From NCBI GenBank assembly GCA_001953115.1, contig LSSL01005145.1, positions 1 to 14,781 of the forward strand: a DNA stretch of 14,781 nt, written 5' to 3'. Under the pieces are notes generated by a model. It saw nothing but the letters and a program-made list of their open reading frames with translations. It was not told where the DNA came from and searched no databases. Position numbers and translations under genes: made by a program. The stretch's first letter is position 1. Every line of letters begins with the position of its first letter. Origin of the DNA: Smittium mucronatum (taxonomy: Eukaryota > Kickxellomycota > Harpellomycetes > Harpellales > Legeriomycetaceae). This document shows positions 1 to 9,863 of the stretch, piece after piece.

Positions 1-136
1 AAAAAAAATTAGTAAAATTTGGTGAAATAATAATTAAATGTCTATTTTTTCAATTTAAATAAATTGTATTTTAAAGGTGGGAGGGGGAGGGGTTCAGTTG
101 ATATGAGGAGAAACTTCAAAAATATTAATGCGTAAG

Positions 137-145
137 AAGCCGCAA
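137..145. repeat. Inverted copy of the 9-mer TTGCGGCTT
   Basis: The plus strand reads AAGCCGCAA, the reverse complement of two direct copies at 2873-2881 and 2916-2924. The match to the first of those extends to 10 bases (TTGCGGCTTC). The function is unknown. Confidence 0.4.
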
Positions 146-272
146 ATATGGAGGCTCCAAATTTTTTCCTATATATGATATTTATGTATTTATATATAAA
201 TACTCAAAAATGATGTGATTTGTCCTAAAATATACAGAAATGGCGAGTAAATTCTGAAAATTCCGAATTAAA

Positions 273-679
273 CTATCTAAAAATATGGAAATCAATATTA
301 GATTGTAAAATAAGGGGATATCGTGCATTAAAGTTACTTAAATAACTTAATCCTTTGAAAATCCGACTAAAGTCGGGTAGAATCAAATTCAGAAAAAAAA
401 ATCGGCACATAATTATTTGAAGAACAATAAAAATAAATTTATTCTCATAAAATAGTTATTAATATAAGAAAATAACACAACATAATGACATAAGATGCCA
501 CGGGAATCAAGAATAACATTTTCAATTGAATTTATATATATCCAGAAAGAAAGGAGCAGATAATATGATTCAATTATTAGCTCTAATGGTATATTACAAG
601 ATTGGCCTATTGATAAAAATAAAACCACTAACCCCTCTCCCCTCTCCACAAAAATAATTAATATAAAAAGTTTAACCAT
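273..679 (-). pseudogene. Two adjacent short ORFs, possible remnant gene, product unknown
   Basis: An 88-codon ATG ORF runs from 679 to a TAA at 415-413. After two bases a second ATG at 410 opens a 45-codon ORF in another frame, ending at a TAG at 275-273. The first product is hydrophobic, rich in I, L, F and Y, with a short charged stretch VERGEGL that is encoded by the C-rich repeat arm. The second holds a less biased stretch including LPDFSRIFKG. Of about 40 G in the first ORF, 17 fall in codon position 1, a mild coding-like bias. One frame change would join them into about 133 codons. I recognise no family. The A-rich plus strand here means the sense strand would be T-rich, unlike the other candidates. 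Chance is a fair explanation. Confidence 0.15.
363..376. repeat. Perfect short hairpin, member 1 of a three-copy motif
   Basis: CCGACT, loop AA, AGTCGG forms a perfect 6-bp stem (or 5 bp with a TAAA loop). The 13 bases ACTAAAGTCGGGT at 366-378 recur exactly at 4573-4585, and a diverged version lies at 11752-11764. It sits inside the 45-codon minus-strand ORF. Confidence 0.45.
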
Positions 680-2872
680 AAATAATCAAATCAATAAATT
701 AAGATAATTTTTTTAGACAAAATCCAAAAAATCAATCGACCAAAATTTCAATCAAATCCAACCACCTGTATAAGAATGGATGTGGAGTAAGCTCATTATT
801 TCAAAATTATTAGTAAAGATGAACGTAAAAAATAAATAAATAAATGATAGACAGTAAAAATAATAAATTTCTAGTAATAACTAAAAAAGTTTAATTATTT
901 ATTTAAAAAAAATAAAACGAACCTACTATTTTTTGCATAAAGACGGTAAGAATCAATGGAGTTAGCATAATATTCAAGAATAGTTTCTAGAGGAATAAAT
1001 CTTTATGGTCTTTATGTAGTTCCATATTAATCCTTAACTCAGATATCAGAATCATAAAAGATAGCAAATAATTTGAAGACGGAATAATTATATCTATATA
1101 ATAAGTGAAAATTTTAGTAGACTATTGAGAATATTGAGAATTTAATTTAATAATGCCAGTAAATAAATAAAAAATATGTTTGGTATTTTTCTGGATAAGG
1201 AATTGGAATTGAAAAATGGGAATGACACGAAAAAAATTATCGGATCACTTAAATAAATTTGAAAATGAATATATATCCTTAAAAGAAAATGGCAAAATTC
1301 TGAAAAAATATTTGATATATTCAATATTTATAATACTTAAAACCTTTTTTACATTTGAATAAAAAATCAAAAATGGAGTGACTACTAATGAGGAAAGAAT
1401 AAATAAAAAATATACAACAATTGATCATGAAAAACTTTAAAACCCCCCTTAAATAATCAAAAAATATCGATAGTTATAATAAAGAAACATAAATATTTAT
1501 TTCTAATATTAAATGATAGTAACTAAATCAATTCAAAAAACGCATCGAGTGAGAAATATATTACAAAATTATTAAAAAAATAACTAAAAATAACGCTATA
1601 AATAATTTAATGTCAATTAAAAATTACTCTATGAAATCTTGGACTAGTGAGGAAAAAAAAGTAAATATATTAGTATAAAATAAAGCTTATTATAATTTAA
1701 AAAAATACGATTTGGAGCTAAAAAGGGAAATTTTTCTCGTAAAAATTCTGATTAAAATTAAATTATTATTTTTGCAAAAGAGCTTTAAGGTTTTATTAAC
1801 AGTAAAATTGGAAAAATTAAACTTTACTAAATTAAAAGATAGATGGACTAATAATCAATTTTAAATTTAGATTTTTATAATGAAATAAAGTAATTATAGT
1901 AAAATCTTACACATATTTATAAAATATTTCATTTAACACCAAACCCCTTTAATCATTAATAATTCACCCAAAAAAATTCATTCATTTATTATATAGCTTA
2001 TGAGAAATTGGCTAATCTTAGTCCTTGAAATAAATAACCTTAGATTTCTAAATTTATTAACTGAATAAATTTCTTAATAACAAAATCTTACTAAATGTCT
2101 CAAGTTTTTTTTTTAGAAAAAATGCTTATTTTCTAAATAATATACCCCATTTAAAAACCAATCTAATCAGATAAATAAAAATAATTTGGTTTTTTTCAAT
2201 ATTTTCTGGAACAAATATGAAATGATTTTTTATTCGTTGATATTCATGGTACATAAAATTTCTTATGAATTAAACCAATTATTTATGCTATTCGAGATTG
2301 TAATGTTTTTATATGCCGAATCTTAGTGCTATTTTTTTTTACAAATTTCTCAAAAAATGAAGAGTTTTAAAATATACACGTATTTAAGACTAGCCAATGT
2401 ATCATATTATAAAGTCACTATTGTGAGATATATAAAGATATTCTAAATTTATTGGTTTATTGTAATTTATACCCGAAAATTATTTTTTATTCGTTATTTA
2501 CAATCCAATAGAGAAAATATAGACTTATTTAGGCTATAAAATTAGGTTTCACAAAAAATGTGATTTTTTTTATAACTTCAGATCTTAATTTTTTTGTTAG
2601 AAAAAATAGCTTTTTAACCATTTAAAATGATTAATTCAATTATTTTTGAATACTTGTGAAAATTCCCCATTGTATTAAAAAATCAGTGGTATTTTGATGG
2701 TTAGAAATTATTTTAGCCCTTTTAGACCACTTGAGTATCCAATAGTTATATTCAGTAGTAAAGCACAAATTAAGAAAGAAATGCACCTAATAAGAAATAA
2801 ATTTATCTATTATTTGCTGGGTTTATGCATCGTATAATTAGATGCCGAAATTCGATCAGCTTTAAAAAGCAA
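680..2872. other. AT-rich stretch with no supportable gene
   Basis: To about 1.9 kb the plus strand is A-rich (1561-1620: 34 A, 19 T); by 2281-2340 it is T-rich (13 A, 32 T). All frames are densely interrupted. The longest minus-strand fragment I noticed is 47 stop-free codons around 2.6-2.8 kb with no start. A run of ten T lies at 2105-2114 and a C run at 1443-1448. I found no tRNA, terminator or coding gene. Confidence 0.5.
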
Positions 2873-2924
2873 TTGCGGCTTCAAGTAAAATGATTTTATT
2901 TTAAGATTAATTATTTTGCGGCTT
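2873..2924. repeat. Direct repeat of the 9-mer TTGCGGCTT, 43 bp apart
   Basis: The copies lie at 2873-2881 and 2916-2924, and an inverted copy is at 137-145. Five of nine bases are G or C. At about 20% GC I estimate an expectation of roughly 0.01 occurrences in the whole window on both strands. The intervening 34 bases are ordinary AT-rich DNA. Confidence 0.45.
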
Positions 2925-4551
2925 GTGTAATATATTATCACTTAAAAAATGCCAAATATTTTTTTATAATTAGAGCTTATAATAAGATTTTTTTTTTGGT
3001 AGGACGGTTTAATGGCTAAAAGAGCTAAATAATCAAATTCTTAGCAAATGAGAGTGAAAAAAGACCATTGCTTATAAGAAATCAATAAAAATTCTAAATA
3101 ATAAACTGAATAAGATAAAAACAATTTCAAACTGAAAAAATTGAAAAAATCCAGTAAAAATTCATGGGTTTAAGTCCCGTATGCCAATGTGTTATTTACA
3201 AATTTTCAAAAAAAAAAACCAAAAGCTATGAATTTTGATAAAAAAGGGGTTTATTGCAATGTTTCTATACAAAAAATAGATTTTACTGTAAATTAAATAC
3301 ACTTCATATCCCTGAAATAAAATATCATCCGAGTCTCTTCATAAAATAAAATAAAATCTAATTAGAAGATCATATATTTTCCAGTTTTATAAGCGATAAA
3401 ATAATCTATCTAGAATAGAAAAAGAGAGAAATATATAAAGAATGATGATAAGGTTAACTATATAGATATATGATAGCACGAGAACTTAATTATATACTAC
3501 ATTATTATCAGAGTATTAATTATATATAAATTAATTTCTAGCTATATAAAAATTTGATGCATGTATTGTGAGGCTTATTTAGACATTTGTAGTAGAATTA
3601 TACAGAAATTAATATATTAGGTTTATAAAATGTAGCACTGTTCCATTTCACTTACACAAAAAATAAGATAATGGTTATTAATCATATATTTTTCTAGTAT
3701 ATCTATTAAATAGATAATTAATATCATTAATGATCTAAAATAGATACAAGTTGAGAATTTTAAAGTTTTTTCATCAAGTTTATTATTCAATTTTTTTTTT
3801 ATCGTTAGATAAAATGTTTTCAAAAAAAAAAACAAGTAGATATTTGATTTACATAAATCAGTGTCTTTTAAACTCCTAATACAAATAATTTTAATGAAAA
3901 ATATTATGAAGAATAATGGTTCAGTCGAGACCGCATCTCTGGAAATATTTTTTATTAGAATTTACCGTCAAATTTTCAAAAAAATTCTTTTTTAATCGTT
4001 CTTATGCATTTTTTATATACAATAATCTCATTCTGCGCTGATCAGTCTATTCAAAATAAAGATGTAGTTTAAATATTTTGATTTATAACACTTTTATATT
4101 AAAAAATAATTTTATTTTAGATCTTAAACAGCATTTAAATTAATATAATTCATCCGGATATATGTTATTTAAACAAAAAATACAAAAAAAAATTTATTTA
4201 AAAACTATATAAAATTAATTTATGAAGATTATTTCGCCCAAAAAGTTATTTCAAAAAAAGGGTTTAAGTGCGAAATTCCTTGAAAAAGAGCCGGATTAAA
4301 ATTATTTTTGTAAAAAAAACCATAACATGTGGATTAAGGTTTCTACTTTCATAAATTTAACCAAAAGAAACAAAAAATAATGTCTTAATGAAGAAAAAAA
4401 AATCTAATTACTTCTCAAAAAAAGAGCCTTTTAACTAAAAATAGAATTTAATTAACATAATTTCATTTTAATCGGATGTTTGTTGAAATAGGATTTTTAG
4501 CTATACTGAAACAATAATATGTATTGGGTTTTAAATATATGCATTTAGTGT
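2925..4551. other. AT-rich stretch with no supportable gene
   Basis: It has dense stops in all frames under the standard code and long homopolymers: 11 A at 3208-3218, 10 T at 3791-3800, 11 A at 3822-3832. A T-arm-like hairpin at 3164-3180 lacks the rest of a tRNA. The minus-strand frame that looks coding-like at 4555-5094 continues below 4552, but stops return there at about one in twelve codons, close to random, so I end that candidate at 4555. Confidence 0.5.
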
Positions 4552-4554
4552 CTA

Positions 4555-5094
4555 GTCAAGGTTTTTATATCCACTAAAGTCGGGTTCTGAAGATACGGTT
4601 CGCTTTTAAATGCAGGTTTTTCTTGAAATACCTGAAAATATTGGCTCATCAGATATTCTATTTTCAAATTCTTTTCAGAGGTTTTTTATCCTAGAATTAT
4701 TAATCTTGTGGATATTTTTTTCTCTTACCCTTTTTTGAACAAGCTTTGCTCCTTGATTCTCGTCATATCGTAGAACTTTAAAACGCCCAATATAAATGGG
4801 AAATTTTTTATTTACTAGAAGGTAATATATATAAAAATATCTGTGGACATTTCTGTGCTATTCAAAGATTCTGTATGGTATCTCGAGGTAACTTGAGTAA
4901 AATTTTCAATACAAAAAGGATGTTTTCCACCTTAATTCTTTCAATGGTATCCTTTTCAGAATCATTTTTAGAAAATTTAGTTGTAGATTCCCATGAGAGT
5001 CCTGAATTTTAAATAAAACCTGTTGGTGAACTTTCGATTCTAGATTTGCTATATATGTAGCGTTTTTTTTGGAATTAAAATAATAATTTTTTGA
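4555..5094 (-). pseudogene. Stop-poor coding-like frame, decayed or recoded gene, product unknown
   Basis: Reading 5094 to 4555 in one frame gives 176 sense codons and only four stops: TGA at 4908-4906, TAG at 4860-4858, TGA at 4677-4675 and TAA at 4608-4606. Random sequence of this composition should give about 17. The uninterrupted pieces are 62, 15, 60, 22 and 17 codons, with no early ATG. The residue mix is balanced and basic, for example YIGRFKVLRYDENQGAKL and KRVREKNIHK, quite unlike the F/I/K/N background. Two similar hexapeptides, EPIFSG (4647-4630) and EPDFSG (4587-4570), lie 20 residues apart. Both TGA codons sit in aromatic or hydrophobic contexts that tryptophan would fit. There is no frameshift along the stretch. 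I recognise no family. It could be a pseudogene hit by substitutions, exons, or a gene using reassigned stops. Confidence 0.3.
4571..4585. repeat. Hairpin motif member 2, exact 13-base repeat
   Basis: ACTAAAGTCGGGT at 4573-4585 is identical to 366-378. Upstream CC allows a stem CC-ACT / AGT-CGG with one bulged C and an AA loop. Read on the minus strand it lies within the coding-like frame and encodes the PDFS of EPDFSG, so shared coding sequence is an alternative to a structural repeat. Confidence 0.4.
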
Positions 5095-7035
5095 TTAATA
5101 AAAACTACCCATTATTCACCATAATAAATTATTGATCATAATTTAAATTATAATGAATCCCTTAATACTGAATTATTTTTAAAAAAATCCCGATATCTAC
5201 TCATAAAAATTCAGAAATTGAAATTTCATGAATTAAGCGTTCTGTTTCAAGGCAAATGAAGATGTGTCTGCTATAGGGTAACATACATTTCTTTTTATAA
5301 GCAATTTACAAAATGATTTCTTGAATAAAAGAGCATAATATCTCCGAAAAATTCTGCTTTACTATTAATAAAAAATACCGTTAAATCAATTATCAAAGCT
5401 AAATCTCTGTTTTTCCTCAAACATATATTAAATGATTTTTTTTTGATAGGCCACAAATTTTTTTTCAAATGTGTTTCCTTAAATTAGTTGCATTTGAGTA
5501 AAAAAAAAAATATTTAATGGGTGCGAGGTGTTAAAACCATGATTTTTTTTTTAAAAATTATAAAAGTGTCTTGTATATAACAAAAGTACAAGAAAATTTT
5601 CTTTAGATGAAAAATTTCGACTTTTTACCTCTTCTAATTTCTGATTTAAGGGATTCAGACTCGCATTTTTGGTAGAATAATCATCCCCATTTTGATTCGA
5701 ATCCTTTAATTTAATAAATTAACTCAGGGTTTTTTGAAAAACAATTTTATATTTTTGGTTCATATATGTCAGATTTACTTATGCATTCTTTAGATATGGT
5801 AATTTCCAATATAACTCGAGTTTTATATTCTTAGTTGCACTCATAAATTTATAAATTACAGATAAATTGTTATCGAAAGAACCGCTTAATGAAGTATTAT
5901 TATCATTGTTATTATTGTAAAAAAAAATCCAGAAAAAAAAAGATTATAAAATTAACTTTAAGAAAATATCCATACATATACCAAAGATGATATAAAATTT
6001 TAGTTTTTTTTAAGCAGATGAAAAAAATATAGGATTCTAATAAATGGTAATAAATAAATATATATGTAAAATTACATAACGTAATAAACTTAAACCTACT
6101 ATTTGCAGAAAAAGTAAACAGGAAAATCATGAGATTAGGAAAGATGAAATTTTTCTGCATTAATAAATAACTATAGATTCAATTTATTACGTATTAAAAA
6201 TAGATTTGCCTCATTATATTAATAATAGCCACATTTTTATTTTTGGGCAATATATAAATTTTACGAGTACTAAATTTATATCTTACTGAATAGTTCTAGA
6301 TTCTCGTTTTTATAATTATTAAATGTTTACACAAAAAAAATATAATATAGATGGAAATTAGTTTTTACATAAAACTCATTTCAGCCGAAAAGTAATGTTT
6401 GATAAAAAGATTTTGTATTAAATTTAATCGAAGTTATACAAATTTCATTTTTTTTAAATTATCAGTCATGTTGTTTAATATTCGAGATATTATTTAAAAC
6501 CTACAAATCGGGTTTTTTAGAGGTGTTTATATGGAGTTAATAAAATGTTCTTATAATTCCGAACTAAAAGTTACTGTTCTGTGAAAATTATTGTAAATTA
6601 ACAATTTACATAATCTGTGAAATATTATTAAATAACTTTCATAAAATTAAATCAATTTATTAGGAAAAAAGGTTACATTTTTGTTTTTTTGGTAGTTCAT
6701 ACCATTTAACCATACAGAATAAGAAATTTTTCTAATAGTATTTACTTAAAATTCAATTTTAATAAATTGAAGGGATATTAATCAACAGCTAGGGATAGAA
6801 CTTAATAAAAGAACGATTTATAAAATTAATAATGAATCTAAAATTAATTTTTACAATATCTAATTTATAAAAATAATTTCTATTGAATTTCAGCAGGAGA
6901 TGTTTGATAAATTTCTAAATAGGTAAAAAATTATTGAATAAACCATCCATGCTTAGAAAAAATCACTTTAACGAATAATCGACTAATTTGAAATGATTTA
7001 TTTGAGGATTGAAAGAATGTGGTGCTTTTTATTTT
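5095..7035. other. AT-rich stretch with no supportable gene
   Basis: Stops are dense in all frames. An 82-codon minus-strand run at 6160-5912 is almost entirely F, I, L, Y, K and N and looks like AT background. An imperfect inverted repeat links 5648-5662 to 5692-5706 (roughly AAGGGATTCAGACTC against GATTCGAATCCTTT), giving a weak stem with no tRNA-like fold. An 11-A run lies at 5500-5510. I see nothing else. Confidence 0.5.
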
Positions 7036-7072
7036 CCAATCAATGATTTTAATCATTCTGGGAGATTGATTG
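7036..7072. other. Nested hairpins with two competing pairings
   Basis: AATGATT (7042-7048) pairs perfectly with AATCATT (7051-7057) across a TT loop, and CCA (7036-7038) can extend to TGG (7059-7061) across an internal loop. Alternatively CAATCAAT (7037-7044) pairs perfectly with ATTGATTG (7065-7072). The two folds share 7042-7044. No gene follows within reach, so a regulatory role is not supported, but the arrangement is more ordered than its surroundings. Confidence 0.3.
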
Positions 7073-8321
7073 CTATAATTAATACAATAAAAAATTCAAA
7101 ATTTTAATTCTTTGTATTACTAAAATTCAGAGTAAAAAATAAATAAAAAGTATCCCTCTTTGACGAAAAAGGTATATTTATTAATAATATATTTTTCTTT
7201 CAAGTATATTCCATAAATCAAACAGAAAAGTATTTTTGAAAGAGGATATGGGTTTATCTTTATTAATTTTTTTGGAAAAAACATATAAATATCAAAATAT
7301 ATGGCTAAGAAATATAATTGCTGGTTTCCAAAATAAAAATTCAAGAAATATAGTTTTTTATCAAAAATTTACCCAATATTAAATGCAATGGGTCTGTATT
7401 TAATCATATATCTAAAAGAATATTTTATGGAACATGTAGAAAAAAGCTTACACCAAATTTATAATAATACAAAAGGGTAAAATATTCAAACATGCTTACT
7501 AGGGGTTTTAAAATAGACCTAGTCTTACAAATAGGAAGCCCGAGTCACTAAAAATTTGTTTTATATTAGCATATTTAATACAAAAAAATATTACCGAAAT
7601 ATCGACTAAAATTATCCGAAAAATAGTGCCAAAAATAATAAATAACAGAAAATATTTACACATAAATGGAGTAATAATTTTTAAGACCGATTTAAAATCG
7701 AGTTTATTATTAAAAAATGGCAAAAAAAATCTTAATTAAGAAAGAGGTCACCAAATAATGCTAGAATAAGAAAAAAAAGGGGAAGGGTTGATTATGCTTA
7801 TCTTTTTACATCCCTCAAGAATTCAGGAATTTTAATTGTTATCATTCATTAGATAAAAAAAAAATACACTAAACTTAAATACATGGCTGTTTTGAAAAAC
7901 AGAATTGGTGAAAATTTTCCAATTCTACTGAGGCTAAGACAATGAAACACCATTTAATCTATAATGCATAATATTATGGAATATTAATTATTAATCTTCC
8001 TTAAAATAAATCCCTGTATATTATAAATAAAAAAAAAACACTAACATACTAAAATATTTCTTAATTTAAATAATGGGTCTACCAGATGAGTATATAATAT
8101 ATAGGGGGTTATTACTTCACAAAAATACCCTAAATTCCAATTCCAAAATCAAAAAAAATCTTAATAATAGAAAAAAAATCTCAAAAACTCAAAAAGATAG
8201 TCCAATAAACTTCAATTTTTTTAAAATAATTGAACATAGTTTTAAAATATAATGGAATATAAACACGCGCTTTAAAAAATATCGATGAAATATGGAACAA
8301 AATCGGTAGTTGTAAACATAA
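7073..8321. other. A-rich stretch with no supportable gene
   Basis: The plus strand is strongly A-rich (7981-8040: 31 A, 21 T; 8161-8220: 32 A, 17 T). Minus-strand open runs at 7344-7120 (74 codons) and 7723-7508 (71 codons) consist of low-complexity F/I/Y/K/L residues and are not convincing. A short ATG frame at 8285-8353 (23 codons, ending at a TAA at 8354-8356) overlaps the start of the next candidate in the frame one base behind it. I see no promoter or RNA gene. Confidence 0.5.
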
Positions 8322-8591
8322 ATCGCTATCAATATAAGGAAAGTCACAGAAAATAAATTCACATTATCAGAAATTTGGTACTCAGCTCATGAAGTTTCAT
8401 TTCATAGTAGAATGTATAAAAAAAATACATTTAATAGGTTTTTATTATTGAATGTTGAGCGCCTTAAAGCGGAACTAGATAATCTCATGATTCATTCTGA
8501 TATTGAAGGTCTGGAATCAGTAAATACCGAGGGCAGGTTGAAAATAAATTACTTAAATGGATGGAAAGTTTTATTAATAACAAATAAATAA
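8322..8591 (+). CDS. Candidate exon or small ORF, product unknown
   Basis: After an in-frame TAA at 8319-8321 the frame stays open for 89 codons to a TAA at 8589-8591. The first ATG is at 8412, giving 59 residues; the 30 codons upstream are equally protein-like (TLSEIWYSAHEVSFHSR), so the true start may lie upstream in another exon. The segment NVERLKAELDNLM could form an amphipathic helix with coiled-coil spacing. There is no signal peptide, membrane span or known motif. Of 44 G, 20 are in codon position 1, 11 in position 2 and 13 in position 3. GC is visibly higher than in the flanks. No ribosome-binding site precedes the ATG. Downstream the same frame returns to about one stop per ten codons, so coding appears to end here. 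I do not recognise the family; chance cannot be excluded. Confidence 0.3.
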   Translation: MAINIRKVTENKFTLSEIWYSAHEVSFHSRMYKKNTFNRFLLLNVERLKAELDNLMIHSDIEGLESVNTEGRLKINYLNGWKVLLITNK

Positions 8592-9863
8592 ATTACGAAT
8601 CCATTAGTATCCATCTTATAAGTTATACCATAAAAAAAAACTCAATATATTTCGTAGAGTTTATTATTTTTCGAAAATCGATTAAAATAATATAATTCAA
8701 AAAAATAACCCGATTTCGGAAAAGAATCATAAATATATATATTTTTTGTATATATAAAGGAGCCGAAAATCTAATCGGATAGAATATTACAAAATTAACA
8801 GCAAATATCTAGAAAGATTTATTAATATTTTCTCAGAAAAGATTTAGCTTAAATAGATGCAGACCCCCACCCCCCCAAGAAAAACACTCGATTTATTTTA
8901 GAGGGGTACAATTATAAAGCGTATAGATCAAAATTCTTACTATCCAGAAAAAATTATAAATGGGAAGATATTATTCCTGATAAAAAAAGAAAATAAATCG
9001 AGACAGTTCGAAAAATATAAAATTAAATAATTACCCCCTAAGAATCACATATTTTAGGATAAAAATACAATAAGCAAAAAATATAAAACTCAAAGATAAA
9101 TGCTAACTGACCCGAGATTTTACATCAAATAAAATCCTAGAAATAGGATGGGCTGTTAATATATCCAATAAAATAGAGGGATTTTAAACTTAAATGAATA
9201 CGAATTCTAAAAATTGGATCAAAAATGATGAGCCACTATAGCTGATCTATCACAACACCATAATGAAAGAAGCAAAAATTAAAATATGCAACAAAAAAAT
9301 TTACAGATTAAATCGGTCATGTACAATTTGCTTTTATAAAAAAACAAAATAATTTACAGTTAAAATAAATATTATCTTAATTCTATACTCATAATTTTAA
9401 AATCATCAAACTGGGAATTAATTTTTAATATATTTAAAAGAAAAATATATTTATTTTAAAATTTACGGTTGTTTTTTAAAAGAAAATGCATCGAAAATTG
9501 TGATTTTTTTATTAGCGGAGTGTCTTTATTTGAAAAATTCCAGTTATTAACTAATGAAAATAACATTTTCCTACCCATATAAAAGCAAAAAATTTCTTTC
9601 AAAAAAGAATCTGCTCCTTTGAGATTTTCCCGAACTTTTTATCTTTATCAGCCCTTTATTTTTTTTAATTTTTTTTTTATCTAATCTGATTTTTATATAT
9701 TAAAATATGTAACTTATCTAAAGATCTAAAAATAAATAAAATCAAATGCTAATTTAACATAAATAAGATTTTTGGAATGTAAAGCTTATATACCGTTGTA
9801 TTAAGAAAATCAAAATCAAAAAATTTAGAATAGGTTATATTAAACTTTTAGTGATCAATAATT
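8592..9863. other. A-rich stretch with no supportable gene
   Basis: The plus strand is A-rich to about 9.4 kb (9241-9300: 33 A, 11 T) and becomes T-rich or mixed from about 9.5 kb. A TATATAAAG sequence at 8750-8758 resembles a TATA box but has no gene near enough to support it. The C-tract at 8864-8876 is the only strong local feature. All frames are densely stopped under the standard code. Confidence 0.5.
8864..8876. repeat. C-tract, five C, A, seven C
   Basis: CCCCCACCCCCCC is the longest C-rich run in the window. In about 20% GC DNA 13 bases with 12 C are not expected. The minus strand is two adjacent G-runs, which could stack with other G-runs but do not make a complete intramolecular four-run quadruplex motif of three-G runs on strict spacing. 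Confidence 0.5.

Larger units (their letters stand above)
77..649. repeat. Imperfect inverted-repeat pair enclosing about 573 bp
   Basis: The left arm is the G-rich tract at 77-100 and the right arm the C-rich tract at 625-649. Read on the minus strand the right arm matches the left in blocks GTGG, GAGGGG, GAGGGGTT, AGT and a final G: 22 matched bases, three single-base gaps and one mismatch. This composition is rare in DNA of about 20% GC. The arrangement resembles terminal inverted repeats of a small non-autonomous element. I see no target-site duplication at the outer edges and no transposase, so two independent purine-strand tracts are also possible. Confidence 0.3.

Noticed and set aside
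1142..1324. 60-codon minus-strand ATG frame
   Set aside because: F/I/S/L/N-rich, no motif, chance length.
2164..2880. Minus-strand frame that reads as a long protein if TAA/TAG = Gln and TGA = Trp
   Set aside because: Stops occur at about one in ten codons, exactly the random rate, and the neighbouring frame looks as protein-like, so the appearance is an artefact of AT-rich translation.
3164..3187. tRNA-like T-arm: ATGGG, loop TTTAAGT, CCCGT, followed by ATGCCAA
   Set aside because: The arm pairs well and has one mismatch to the B-box, but no matching 5' acceptor strand (TTGGCAT), D-arm or anticodon arm lies in the 70-100 bases upstream.
3442..3449. ATGATGAT as a C/D-box snoRNA C box
   Set aside because: No D box (CTGA) lies within the next 100 bases in a pairing context.
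3623..3835. 70-codon minus-strand ATG frame
   Set aside because: It begins in the 11-A run (FFFL, then KKK) and shows AT-background composition.
5648..5706. GATTCGAATCC resembling a tRNA B-box with an upstream partial complement
   Set aside because: The bases around it do not form a 5-bp T-stem and the enclosed sequence has no cloverleaf; it is an imperfect inverted repeat at best.
5912..6160. 82-codon minus-strand ATG frame
   Set aside because: The product is almost entirely F, I, L, Y, K and N with no codon-position signal I could see; expected by chance in DNA this AT-rich.
7120..7723. Two minus-strand ATG frames of 74 and 71 codons (7344-7120 and 7723-7508)
   Set aside because: Low-complexity residues, no recognisable motif, length within chance range; they lie opposite strongly A-rich DNA.
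8750..8758. TATATAAAG as a TATA box
   Set aside because: TATA-like strings are expected in large numbers at this composition and no supported gene starts downstream.
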